Shown: positions 1 through 8,133 of the stretch, piece after piece
Layout of the letters: every line of letters starts with the position of its first letter
Position numbering within the stretch: position 1 is the stretch's first letter
Assembly: GCA_035535015.1 (NCBI GenBank)
Contig: DATLQU010000035.1
Span: 1 to 64,000, forward strand
DNA from: Palsa-661 sp035535015
Lineage (GTDB): Bacteria > Actinomycetota > Acidimicrobiia > Acidimicrobiales > UBA8190
Length of the DNA: 64,000 bases
Direction: 5' to 3'
The notes under the pieces: generated by a model
Told to the model about the DNA's origin: nothing
The model's database searches: none
The model's input: the letters and a program-made list of their open reading frames with translations, nothing else
Made by a program: the position numbers and the translations under genes

Positions 1-677
1 TCTGGCGGTTCAGGTCCCAATTTCGGTTCGCTCAGAGGTGATTCCCCGAACTCCGTGCTCGCCCTCGCCACCAGAGCGATCTCCGCCAACCGATCGTCGT
101 CCATTCCGTCGATCAATATCGGGCCGCTTCGAAGACGACCATACTGACCGGAGACGACACCTGGGCGGGCGCCTACCAGGTGTTGTCGGGATCCGGATCG
201 GCGTTGGAGGTCGAACGCCGGTCCGACAGGAGCGTCTACTTCCGGGGTGCGGCCGGGGCCCTCGAGAGCGCCCTCGGTCTGTCGCCGACGATCGCATCGG
301 CCAACACCGGAAACTGGGTCGCCCTGCAACCGAGCGACGTGCCCTACAGCTCGGTGGTGGCCGCCCTCGACCCCCAGATGGAACTCAACACCTTAGTGCC
401 GTCGGCGCCCTACACCCTGGAGGATCCGAGGACCTTCCACGGCCGAACCGTCGTCGGCGTCGCCGGGAAGGCTCAGGCGTCGGCCGTGAACGGCACCGGC
501 CTCGTGGCCACCTTGTACGTCCCCACCGAGCCTCCCTACACGCCCGTCGGGGGAACCCTGAGCTTCGGCAGTGGCACGACCGCCGGTGTGGAGGCTGTCG
601 TCTTCAGTCGTTGGGGAAGACCTCAGAATCCACCGGCTCCGGCAACGTCGGTCACCTTCTCGTCATTGGTGGGCTGA
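1..677 (+). pseudogene. 3' part of a secreted LprG/LppX-like protein gene, apparent frameshift
   Basis: The gene enters from the left edge. Reading frame 1 gives a plausible stretch (about positions 1-100, ...NSVLALATRAISANR) that then stops at 133-135. The convincing continuation (VHSVDQYRAASKTTILTGDD and onward to 675-677) lies in frame 3, with no good start codon before a TTG at 180. The frame must therefore change between about 95 and 115. The C-terminal part (..DVPYSSVV.., LYVPTEPPYTPVGGTLSFGSG, FSRWG) resembles the beta-rich domain of actinobacterial LprG/LppX-like lipoproteins; this family link is from memory of the pattern only. The N-terminus, with any lipobox, lies outside the window. 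It may be a pseudogene or a one-base sequence error. It converges on the phosphate gene set across a strong hairpin. Confidence 0.55.
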
Positions 678-726
678 ACCGGCCGGTGCAGCCCACCGTG
701 GCGGCCGGAATCCCCACGGAAGGGGG

Positions 727-760
727 AAGGGGACCCGGCCGTTTCCGACCGGGTCCCCTT
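727..760. terminator. Bidirectional hairpin terminator
   Basis: A perfect 12-bp inverted repeat (AAGGGGACCCGG at 727-738 and CCGGGTCCCCTT at 749-760) encloses a 10-base loop. It sits between two convergent genes, so it probably ends transcription from both sides. It has A residues at one end and T residues at the other but no long U tract. Confidence 0.75.
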
Positions 761-803
761 CGACTGCGTCAGACGCAGCCCACAGTGCGTTGTGAGAGGC
801 GAC

Positions 804-2264
804 TTAGCTGGTTCCGTCACCATCGGTGGTGAAGACCCGGCAGCGTCCCTGGGCACTCGACGGGGTTCCCGTCTGCGAACCCGGGTCCACGAAGGCGTAT
901 CCGGGGTCGGTGATCTGGGCGTTCTTGTCCACGTTGGACGCGTCCATCGTCCCCGACGAGAGCGGGTAGAACCCGTTGGCCGTGATCGTGCTCTGGATTT
1001 CCGAGGCGTAGGACACGCCGCTGTTCGAGTCGATGGCCGAGTCCTGCTTGCAGATGAAGCCCCACTCACTCACGAAGTTGAGCGCAGGCTCGCTCGTCGC
1101 CGGAATGGATGCGTTCTGACCGTTGGAGTACACGTTGAAGAGGTACCGGTCGGTCGGAAACGAGCCGTCCAGGACCGTGCTCTGGCTGGCGGTGATGGAG
1201 TTGCCGCCCGTGGTGATCGACTCGGCACCCAGCGCCATCGTCGAGCCCGAGGGAGCATTGGCGCCTCCACACCCGGCCGTCGTGCCCTTGGCCAGTCCTG
1301 TCTGGCAGTCCACCGCGAACTTCCCGGCCGAGAAGAAGAAAATGGCGTTGGCCTCGTCATTGTTGGCCAGGATGCCGGTGATCTCGTTCTCGAAGATGAC
1401 GTGCTTGCCGTCGTTGGGGACGCCGTTGAAAAGGTTGGCGTTTCCGTTCAACGTGAGTCCGAGCTCGCTCTGCCACGTCCCCTCGGTGCCGGAGCCGTTC
1501 TGTGCCGTGTACACCACGATGGAAGCGTTGCCGGCGGCCTTTTTGCACTTCTTGGCCACCTTCTTCGGGCTACTCGGGCACAGATCGGACCACTTGGTCG
1601 TGTTGCCGTTGTAGATACTGGCCAGCTGCGTGAGTGACAACGACGTGATACCGGAACTCGGCGTGGCCACACCGGACACCTTGGTGAAGTGGAACCAGGG
1701 CACGGCGTCGGCCGCATAGGCGACGAAGTTCAGGCCTTGGGGATCCGACGCCGACGTGGCCACGGGGGCACCGACGGGGGCGGGCAGGCCGTTGTTCGGG
1801 CCACGAGACGACCGGGCGAAGTCGGCCGGGGCGTTGTTGGTGCCCCTCTGGTCGAGCTCCTTGATGCCGTTGCTCGAACCGAGAGCCGGCTCCTGCACCA
1901 CGATGTCGTTGTAGGGGTTCTCGGGATCTCCCTGGGCAAAGGTCCCGGTGTTGGTGTAGCCGTGACCGTCACCGAGGCCGTTCTCCCCGCCGGTGGGGTT
2001 CTGCGGGTTGGGACAGCGGTAGTCGAGGTTCTGCGTCCCGCTCGGTACGGCCAGGTCACAACCGGGTGACTCGTTGAAGAGCAGGCTCAGCTGGCTCATC
2101 ATGGCGTAGGTCGTGTTCGACCCGGCCCCGATGACGATGTGGTTCTGGGCCGGAACTGTCGCCGCACCGGCAGGCACGGCGAAGCCCATGACAAGCGCCG
2201 CCGTACCGATAAAGCCGGCGGTGGCGCTGAGTCGAGCCCGGCGCATCCTGTGGCCTTGAGGCAT
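804..2264 (-). CDS. Secreted PstS-like phosphate-binding protein (third paralogue)
   Basis: 486 residues. An N-terminal signal peptide (RMRRARLSATAG, then a hydrophobic stretch ending AVPAGAA) is followed by a PstS-type periplasmic-binding fold: GAGSNTTYAMM near the mature N-terminus, an LTQLASIYNGNTTKWSDL segment typical of PstS, and NGSGTEGTW, the SGSGT-like oxyanion-binding loop. It ends without a membrane anchor, unlike the two PstS-like proteins upstream, and has no lipobox, so it is probably released or held by other parts. The ATG at 2264 is chosen because AAGGAGGG lies just before it; an upstream in-frame start at 2303 has no such site. A Pho-box-like triple repeat lies about 90 bases upstream. 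The gene is last in the leftward phosphate set and probably has its own promoter. Ligand specificity for phosphate is inferred. Confidence 0.85.
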   Translation of the reverse strand: MPQGHRMRRARLSATAGFIGTAALVMGFAVPAGAATVPAQNHIVIGAGSNTTYAMMSQLSLLFNESPGCDLAVPSGTQNLDYRCPNPQNPTGGENGLGDGHGYTNTGTFAQGDPENPYNDIVVQEPALGSSNGIKELDQRGTNNAPADFARSSRGPNNGLPAPVGAPVATSASDPQGLNFVAYAADAVPWFHFTKVSGVATPSSGITSLSLTQLASIYNGNTTKWSDLCPSSPKKVAKKCKKAAGNASIVVYTAQNGSGTEGTWQSELGLTLNGNANLFNGVPNDGKHVIFENEITGILANNDEANAIFFFSAGKFAVDCQTGLAKGTTAGCGGANAPSGSTMALGAESITTGGNSITASQSTVLDGSFPTDRYLFNVYSNGQNASIPATSEPALNFVSEWGFICKQDSAIDSNSGVSYASEIQSTITANGFYPLSSGTMDASNVDKNAQITDPGYAFVDPGSQTGTPSSAQGRCRVFTTDGDGTS

Positions 2265-2354
2265 GAATGTACCCTCCTTGTTAGGTTTTTGACGTGGGCA
2301 CACGCCGCCTTCACATAGCGACCCCGCCCCTCACGGCCCAATGTATGGGTATCA

Positions 2355-2383
2355 GGTAAACGGGCTGTGACGGAGCGGTGACG
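2355..2383 (-). promoter_or_regulatory. Pho-box-like triple direct repeat before third PstS gene
   Basis: Read on the minus strand, three heptamers CGTCACC, CGTCACA and GTTTACC start exactly 11 bp apart (plus-strand positions 2377-2383, 2366-2372, 2355-2361). This matches the known actinobacterial PhoP box (tandem 11-bp units with a GTTCACC-like core). It lies about 90 bases before the start codon at 2264. Confidence 0.6.
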
Positions 2384-2447
2384 GCAACACCGCCCGCAAG
2401 CAAAATGTTGGTGCAACCTCAAGCCGCCATCAGGACGTCACTCTCGG

Positions 2448-3023
2448 TCAGGGGGTGTTCGGATTCTGAAGCGTGAGCCTGGCGTGGTGGCCGTTAGCAG
2501 TGTGGTAAGTCAGGTTGATAGCAAAGCCTGGGGACGTCCAGATGAACGTGGCCCCCGGAGCAAGGACGGCGGAGTGAACGGGGGCGTCGTCGAAAATGAC
2601 TTGCTGAGGCTTGCCCGAGAGGTTCGTCCAGGTGATGGGCAGGGTGGACTCGGCCACCAGCCATTCGGGGATCAGATAGCCGGCCTTGTCGATGATGACT
2701 GCCTGACCTGCGTCATTGGCGGGGTTGATCGGTCGGCCTGTCACCTCGACGGGCACCGTTGTCGTGGGGTCGGGAGCTCCTTGCTCGCCGGTGCCGAACT
2801 TGACCTCAGGGGTCACAAATCCCCCCACCGACGCCGGTGCGGTGCTCGTCGTGCTGGAGGAGGTGGCCGAGCCGGATGAGGTGGGCGTGGTCGGTGGATG
2901 GGAGGTACTGCCGCCACAACTGGCGGTCAGAACGACAATGGCCCCGGGAAGCAGCTGCACCAGACGGCGAGGCGTCCCTGGCCGGGCCCGTCGCCAGCCA
3001 CGTCCTGATTCAACCGGTGACAT
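2448..3023 (-). CDS. Lipoprotein with cupredoxin-like beta domain
   Basis: 191 residues. A basic N-terminus is followed by a hydrophobic stretch and the lipobox LTASC, so the mature protein should be lipid-anchored at its Cys. A Ser/Thr/Pro-rich linker (about residues 40-65) leads to a C-terminal beta-type domain with ITWTNLSGKPQQVIFDD, a spaced His, and APGATFIW...Y..NGHHARLTL. This spacing resembles cupredoxin domains, but no Cys copper ligand is visible, so it may be a metal-free relative. The ATG at 3023 follows GAGGG, 12 bases after the sortase-like gene stops, so it probably belongs to the same transcript as the phosphate operon. I do not know its function; position suggests a part in the cell-surface phosphate assembly. 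Confidence 0.7.
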   Translation of the reverse strand: MSPVESGRGWRRARPGTPRRLVQLLPGAIVVLTASCGGSTSHPPTTPTSSGSATSSSTTSTAPASVGGFVTPEVKFGTGEQGAPDPTTTVPVEVTGRPINPANDAGQAVIIDKAGYLIPEWLVAESTLPITWTNLSGKPQQVIFDDAPVHSAVLAPGATFIWTSPGFAINLTYHTANGHHARLTLQNPNTP

Positions 3024-3035
3024 CGAGCCCTCGAA

Positions 3036-3974
3036 CTAAAAGGTCGCGGGAAGCGCCTGACCCACGGCCTCGACGGCGAACAGGCCGCAGGCCAACAGGA
3101 TCGGTGCCGCCAGCAGGTATGTCGGCAACGGCCGACGCCATCGCGCCAAAGCCACTCCGGTGGTGGCCGCGGCCAAAAGGAAGAGCACGACCCATAACAA
3201 GACCTTCCATCCGGCACCGGGCTCTCCGGAGAGTCCACGTTGGTAGGGCGGAATCACCTGTGCCACCTGTGTGGGAGACGGCACCGGTCGACCCACCAGC
3301 GCGAGCTCCACCACCTCACGGCCGGTGGTCGCCACCGACGAGTTCGAGGTGATGAGCGTCAAGCGATTGTCCTTCGTGCCTCCGACCACGTCATGTTGAC
3401 CGGCCACCACGGTCCCCAGCGACCGGACGCGGTACCGGAAGGTACCCAAACCATCGGTCACGCGGGCTTCGTCACCCCGACGCAACGTCCCGATCGAGTG
3501 GAAGGGGCCTCCGAAGGTCACCCGCCGGCCGGCGATGACCGCGTTCCCCTGTTCGCCGGGAAGAACGGTACCCGACATCAGACCCGGTCCGGCCTCGAGA
3601 TCAGATGCGCTCGTGCCGGCCACGACCGCCTCGGTGAGATGCAATCGCGGAATCCGCAACAACGCCACGGGGCTGCCCTCCGGTGGCACGGTCCCCTTCG
3701 TCAAGGCGAAGGTGCTGAGCGGGTTCCCGGTCAGGGAGGCCAGAAGGCGGTGCTGATCACGACCGGCGGTCAGAGGAGTGAAGGTATAGAGAAACAGGAC
3801 CAACACCAAGATCAGGATCCCGAAGGCAGTAACCAAGGCTCCCACGGCCCGCCGGACGAGCAACGGCCGATCGATCCCGGCAGCGAGCGCATCCGCCGGT
3901 GCCATCCCCGTCGCGTCGGTCTCGTCTCCCGCCGGAGAGTGGGAAGCGCTCGGTTCGAGCATGTCGGTTGTCAT
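3036..3974 (-). CDS. Sortase-fold membrane protein lacking catalytic His and Cys
   Basis: 312 residues with one N-terminal membrane segment (about 43-65), a sortase-like beta domain (about 100-230) and two C-terminal membrane segments (about 258-278 and 284-303). The family landmarks are recognisable: LLRIPRLHL, then GNAVIAGRRVTFGGPFHSI where active sortases read AGHR, and LTLITSNSS where they read TLxTC. The catalytic His is therefore Arg150 and the catalytic Cys is Ser210; an Arg (219) remains near the usual position. Both changes were checked in the DNA. The protein should not act as a transpeptidase. Start: ATG 3974 overlaps the upstream stop as ATGA and is preceded by GAGGGA. Its place straight after two anchored PstS-like genes suggests a structural or binding role for the surface phosphate complex (inference). 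Confidence 0.8.
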   Translation of the reverse strand: MTTDMLEPSASHSPAGDETDATGMAPADALAAGIDRPLLVRRAVGALVTAFGILILVLVLFLYTFTPLTAGRDQHRLLASLTGNPLSTFALTKGTVPPEGSPVALLRIPRLHLTEAVVAGTSASDLEAGPGLMSGTVLPGEQGNAVIAGRRVTFGGPFHSIGTLRRGDEARVTDGLGTFRYRVRSLGTVVAGQHDVVGGTKDNRLTLITSNSSVATTGREVVELALVGRPVPSPTQVAQVIPPYQRGLSGEPGAGWKVLLWVVLFLLAAATTGVALARWRRPLPTYLLAAPILLACGLFAVEAVGQALPATF

Positions 3975-6373
3975 GGTTCGCTTCCCTCGAGCACGGCGTC
4001 CGGAGGCCTGGCCTGGATCGACCGACGACGCCGGGGCCACGCCAACAGCGCGGGACCGGCGACGATGGCCGCCAAAGCCAGGGCCATGAGCAACGGGATG
4101 AGATCCTTCGTTCCCCCGACGATGACGTTGAAGTCGGCGGCGATGACGTTCTGCCTTGGCGCCGGGGTCCCCTTGTCTCCGGCTCCCGCCTGCGCCGGTG
4201 CCGTGGTCGGCGCACTGGATGCCGTCGACGAGCCGGTCGCCGATCTGAGTCCTGTTGAGCCCTGCGCCTGATACCGGCCGTTTCCGGCACCGGCGCCCGT
4301 TTGCGTCGACGAGGGGACTTGACCGGTGGAAGAGCCTGAGGAGCTTGTAGAAGCGGAGGAACCGGAAGAACCGGAGGAACCCGAGGAATCGGGGGACCCG
4401 GCCACGATGTCCTTGGCGATATCCTGCGTGGCCTCGGTCACGAGGGAGGCGGGGAGCGGCACGTAACCGCCGGGAAGGGTGCCGTCCTTACCCGAAGAGA
4501 AGGCCACCATGTTGGTCAGAAAGGCGCTCACGCTCCTGGCCTGATCAGCCGGGACGGGGGTGGTCGGCACGACGGCGTATGTGACCATGGGCATGGGATA
4601 GGCGGCGGAGTTGCTCACGTCGTCATAGTTGAAGGTCAACGTGCCATCGCTCTGCGCTTTGGCATCGGACATGGCCGCCGTGATCGACGTCTGGGTCGGA
4701 GTGACGAAGTTCCCTGCCGCGTTCTGAACAGCGACAACGTTCACTCCGTTGAACGTGGACTCGGACCAGTCCATCGCCCCAAAGGCCAGGTTCCCGCTAC
4801 TTCCATAGGCTCTGATCGCCTTGGCCTGAAGAGCAGGTGTATCGGCGGGCTGATACTGCGTCAGGCTGCCGGGCGACAGAGTGGGGAACTGCGACGTGGG
4901 TTCGCATGTCTTGAACGGCCACTCCGACGGGAGGGTGTTCGGGTTCCAGAACGGTGACTGGGTCGGAGGCGTCGTCAGGGTGGCCGAGGCCGGATTATAG
5001 GTGTCGGTCACCGCTACCTGCGTCGGTCCCGACGACTTCTGCACCGTCAGTTGGAAAGGAGCGTTGGGAGCGGCACACATCCAGTCGGACAGCTGGTAGT
5101 TCGTGCCGGCCACCGTGTTGGAGAAGAACGATCCGATCGATCCCGGTTGGCCCACTCCGGTCGGCTCGGGGTTCAGGAGATAGAACGTGTTGTAGTCGAT
5201 CATCGTCTTCTTGTTGCACCCGACGATCTGGTTGCAGTTGAGCGGGGGTTTCTGGTTGGTCGGGGCAGTGATCAGGCTGTCCGTCGTCCCACCCCCTTCA
5301 TACGAGGTGGTCAAGACGCCCGCCACCATGTTGGGTGTCATGTTGTATTGGGCCAGGGGGAACACCACTCCGGACTGCGTCTCGTCAGGTGCACCTCCGA
5401 GGAAGCCCACCACCGTGGCCGACAATGCCACCGGGATATAGGCGAACTTCCCCGACGTGAGTGCGCTGTCCAATTGTGTATCCCATGGATCGTCAGTGAA
5501 AGCGATAGGGGTGTTTCCTCCCGCCAGGTCGTCTATCTCGCTGCCGGTGTTGGTGGCCGTATCGAGGGCGACCACCCCGTTCTTCTGGCCACAGGTGGCT
5601 TGCACCACGGCCGGGATCAGATGCTCGACGGTGAAAGAGCTGTCAGTGAACAACTGCGGGTCCGTCGATGGACAGGCAGAGGCACCGGCCGAGAAATCGA
5701 GGGGCACCACCACGGTGTTGGCGGCGGTGTCCGTGGGTCCCGCTCCCGTGGCGCCATCATCGGTGATGACGATGGCGCAGAAATTCGGGCTGTTGTCACA
5801 ATAGAAGCTGCCGGCCGGTTGGCCGTTCTGTACGAGAGGTACGGCCGCCAGTGAAGGGTTGTCCTGGCCCGGGGGGTCATAGGCGACGGGCATGGCAGCC
5901 GCCGTCGACCCGGTCGGACCGATCGCCACGAACTGTTTGCTCAGCCTGATACCGCCAGAGGTGTTGGTGGCGCAGTACGGATCGGAGTCGATCGTTCCCG
6001 ACCCGTCGGTGGCGCAGTAGGCGATCCGGACGGTGTCGCCGGCGGGATAATTGGACAGCGCCAGGTAGACGTACTCGTCGGTGTCGAGATCCTGGTTCGG
6101 TCCGGCAACCACGGACGGACAAGGGGACGTCTGGCACGGAAGTTGTACCTGGACGCATTGGCTCGTCCCTCCCGGGCATTGGCCGCCGTAGGGCTGAGGG
6201 GCCGCCGAGGCGGGGCGGACCGAGCCGGCGCCGACGATGATCGAGGCCAGGAGGGCCAGGAACACGAGAGCGGCCAAACCGGGACGCAGCAGAGGCATCC
6301 TCCGCCGCGCAACCCTTCTCCGACGACTGTGCCGACCGCGGCGTATCATGGCCGGCCTCGATATCAGAGTCAT
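3971..6373 (-). CDS. Large membrane-anchored PstS-like protein
   Basis: 800 residues. A basic N-terminus (RRRRVARRR) and hydrophobic signal ending ASAAP are followed by a long extracytoplasmic region. Its second half has PstS-like features (LAFGAMDWSES, SNSAAYPMPMVTYAVV, then a helix ending before a Gly-rich loop). A Ser/Gly-rich linker (about 660-745) leads to one C-terminal membrane segment (about 758-779) and an Arg-rich tail. This layout mimics a sortase substrate but has no LPXTG motif. The extra N-terminal domain (about 50-300), with several Cys pairs, is not recognised. The start ATG 6373 overlaps the upstream stop as ATGA, so translation is coupled. It is about twice the length of ordinary PstS. 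Phosphate binding is inferred from the operon and the C-terminal half. Confidence 0.75.
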   Translation of the reverse strand: MTLISRPAMIRRGRHSRRRRVARRRMPLLRPGLAALVFLALLASIIVGAGSVRPASAAPQPYGGQCPGGTSQCVQVQLPCQTSPCPSVVAGPNQDLDTDEYVYLALSNYPAGDTVRIAYCATDGSGTIDSDPYCATNTSGGIRLSKQFVAIGPTGSTAAAMPVAYDPPGQDNPSLAAVPLVQNGQPAGSFYCDNSPNFCAIVITDDGATGAGPTDTAANTVVVPLDFSAGASACPSTDPQLFTDSSFTVEHLIPAVVQATCGQKNGVVALDTATNTGSEIDDLAGGNTPIAFTDDPWDTQLDSALTSGKFAYIPVALSATVVGFLGGAPDETQSGVVFPLAQYNMTPNMVAGVLTTSYEGGGTTDSLITAPTNQKPPLNCNQIVGCNKKTMIDYNTFYLLNPEPTGVGQPGSIGSFFSNTVAGTNYQLSDWMCAAPNAPFQLTVQKSSGPTQVAVTDTYNPASATLTTPPTQSPFWNPNTLPSEWPFKTCEPTSQFPTLSPGSLTQYQPADTPALQAKAIRAYGSSGNLAFGAMDWSESTFNGVNVVAVQNAAGNFVTPTQTSITAAMSDAKAQSDGTLTFNYDDVSNSAAYPMPMVTYAVVPTTPVPADQARSVSAFLTNMVAFSSGKDGTLPGGYVPLPASLVTEATQDIAKDIVAGSPDSSGSSGSSGSSASTSSSGSSTGQVPSSTQTGAGAGNGRYQAQGSTGLRSATGSSTASSAPTTAPAQAGAGDKGTPAPRQNVIAADFNVIVGGTKDLIPLLMALALAAIVAGPALLAWPRRRRSIQARPPDAVLEGSEP

Positions 6374-8133
6374 AGCGTCTCACCGGAAAGAACGGCGACA
6401 TTCTCCGCCGTACGCGAACGACGGCGCCACAGGAGCCGCCCGAACAACGGCCCGATCAGTATCACAGCCAGGATCACGCACCAGAGTGCGACCAACCCGG
6501 CCGAGGGGCCCTTGGCATCGGTCGCCACCTGCTCGAGGGCGTTGAAACGCTCATAGGGATTCCCCAGTGCGGCCGTGTTGGCCGCCGATTCGGATCTCGT
6601 CGTCCCGCTGTGCGTCGATCCCGGGGCTGTCGAGCCATTGCCGCCGCCGTCATTCGTGCTCGTTGCGCTACCCCCCGTCGTGCCCGGGCCCGATCCCTTG
6701 CCGGTGACTCCTTGGCTCGCCTTCGTGACAGCCTGTTGTTGCGTCACCGTCTGGGCTCCGACGGAGTTGGCGTCCTGCACCGACGTGTTGATGGTGGGCC
6801 CGCTGCCGCCCGGTAAGACCACTTCCCCGTCGACGTAAGGGTTGTGACAGTTCGCTGCGGTCGGGGCGGGCGGCTGTTGTCCACCGTTCAGACGTCCGAT
6901 GGCGTTGAAGTCCTCCTGCACCAGGTTGGGAGGGAGAGGTGAGTAGCCGAGCAGCGCCATCTTCTCCTGACCGGCACAGGCCAGGAAATTGATGAATTGC
7001 CCCAATTCCGCCCCCCGATCAGCGGAGAACGGGGATGTCCCCTGCGGTCCGGCACAGGTGAATTTCTGCGCCGCCGCCAGTGAGGGGTTGCAGGGAGCAA
7101 CGAAGTAGCTATACGCGGAAACGGGATAGGCATTCGGCAGGGGATTCGCGTAGACGTTGGTCAGGTCCTGTGTCAGGTCCGCGAACAGCACGGCGTTCTC
7201 CAGGGCAGTGGCATCGTTCACGGAGGTCGGTTGCACGGCGTTCCCCGAGGCGTTGATGAGCGAAGCCACAGGAAAGTTGTGCTCGATGGCGTAGGCGGTC
7301 TCGAGATAGCCGATCGAACCCTCGCTGGACAGCGCCGAGACATAATTCGCCACCCCGTCCGAGCCGTTCTGACCGGTCAGAGAGGTGTAGTTGGGATACC
7401 CCGACGGCGGACTCGTTTGCGAGAGCGGCCACGTGGCCAGAGGCTTGCCCGGCTGGGAGTCGGCCACCGCGTTCTGATAGGCCACGAAGGCGGGCCCGTC
7501 CTGATGGAGAAGGTAATCGGACAGCAGGTAATTTTCGCCGGATGCGTCCTCCCGGTACACGGGGACGATCGGGGTGTGCGGCAGGTTCAGTGCCACCCCG
7601 GGCGGGTTGACGGCCTTGATCGACGGGTCGTCCCAGAATCCGATCTTTCCCGTGAAGATGGCCCCCACGGTCTGGGGATTCAGGTTCAGATTCTTGATCG
7701 GCTGACCGTTGACCCCTTGCAGGTTGTACATGAACGCCAAGGCCCCGGCGACGTCCGGCATGTACTGATAAGGCTGATTCGGGGTGCTGTCCGCTTGACC
7801 GGAGCTGTAGGGGATGTCCGAAGCCACGAAATCGGCGTTGTTGTTGGCGAAGGCGTTCAGTCCGAGTACTGACGAGGACACCTGGAAATTGATGTTGAAA
7901 CCGTAGAGTGCGCTGGCCTGGCCCACCCACTGGTCGATGGCCACGGCGGCGAAACTCGATCCCTGCGACTGTTCCTGCGGGAAGGCGGCGGCGGGCTGGG
8001 CGCCGACCAGCAGCGCGGCAGGCACGCAGACGGCCAGCACCCGCAGGGTACGCCCTATCCGGTGATGACGTGAGCGGGCTCGCCCGCTCGGGCGCGCCCG
8101 CTCCCGATGCTCAGCCAAATCGACCATGGACAT
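6370..8133 (-). CDS. Membrane-anchored PstS-like phosphate-binding protein
   Basis: 587 residues from the chosen ATG. A basic N-terminus and signal peptide (LAVCVPAALLVGAQPAAA) precede a PstS fold: FVASDIPYSS, LAFMYNLQG, LNPQTVGAIFTGKIGFWDDP and EDASGENYLLSDYL in the place of the RSDGSGT loop. A Gly/Ser/Thr-rich linker follows, then a membrane segment (about 547-569) and an RRRSR tail. The protein should be tethered outside the cell next to the PstCA permease. The start is uncertain: ATG 8151, 8133 or 8127; 8133 has GAGG about 10 bases before it. The gene overlaps the end of pstB, and its own stop overlaps the next start as ATGA. Confidence 0.8.
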   Translation of the reverse strand: MSMVDLAEHRERARPSGRARSRHHRIGRTLRVLAVCVPAALLVGAQPAAAFPQEQSQGSSFAAVAIDQWVGQASALYGFNINFQVSSSVLGLNAFANNNADFVASDIPYSSGQADSTPNQPYQYMPDVAGALAFMYNLQGVNGQPIKNLNLNPQTVGAIFTGKIGFWDDPSIKAVNPPGVALNLPHTPIVPVYREDASGENYLLSDYLLHQDGPAFVAYQNAVADSQPGKPLATWPLSQTSPPSGYPNYTSLTGQNGSDGVANYVSALSSEGSIGYLETAYAIEHNFPVASLINASGNAVQPTSVNDATALENAVLFADLTQDLTNVYANPLPNAYPVSAYSYFVAPCNPSLAAAQKFTCAGPQGTSPFSADRGAELGQFINFLACAGQEKMALLGYSPLPPNLVQEDFNAIGRLNGGQQPPAPTAANCHNPYVDGEVVLPGGSGPTINTSVQDANSVGAQTVTQQQAVTKASQGVTGKGSGPGTTGGSATSTNDGGGNGSTAPGSTHSGTTRSESAANTAALGNPYERFNALEQVATDAKGPSAGLVALWCVILAVILIGPLFGRLLWRRRSRTAENVAVLSGETL

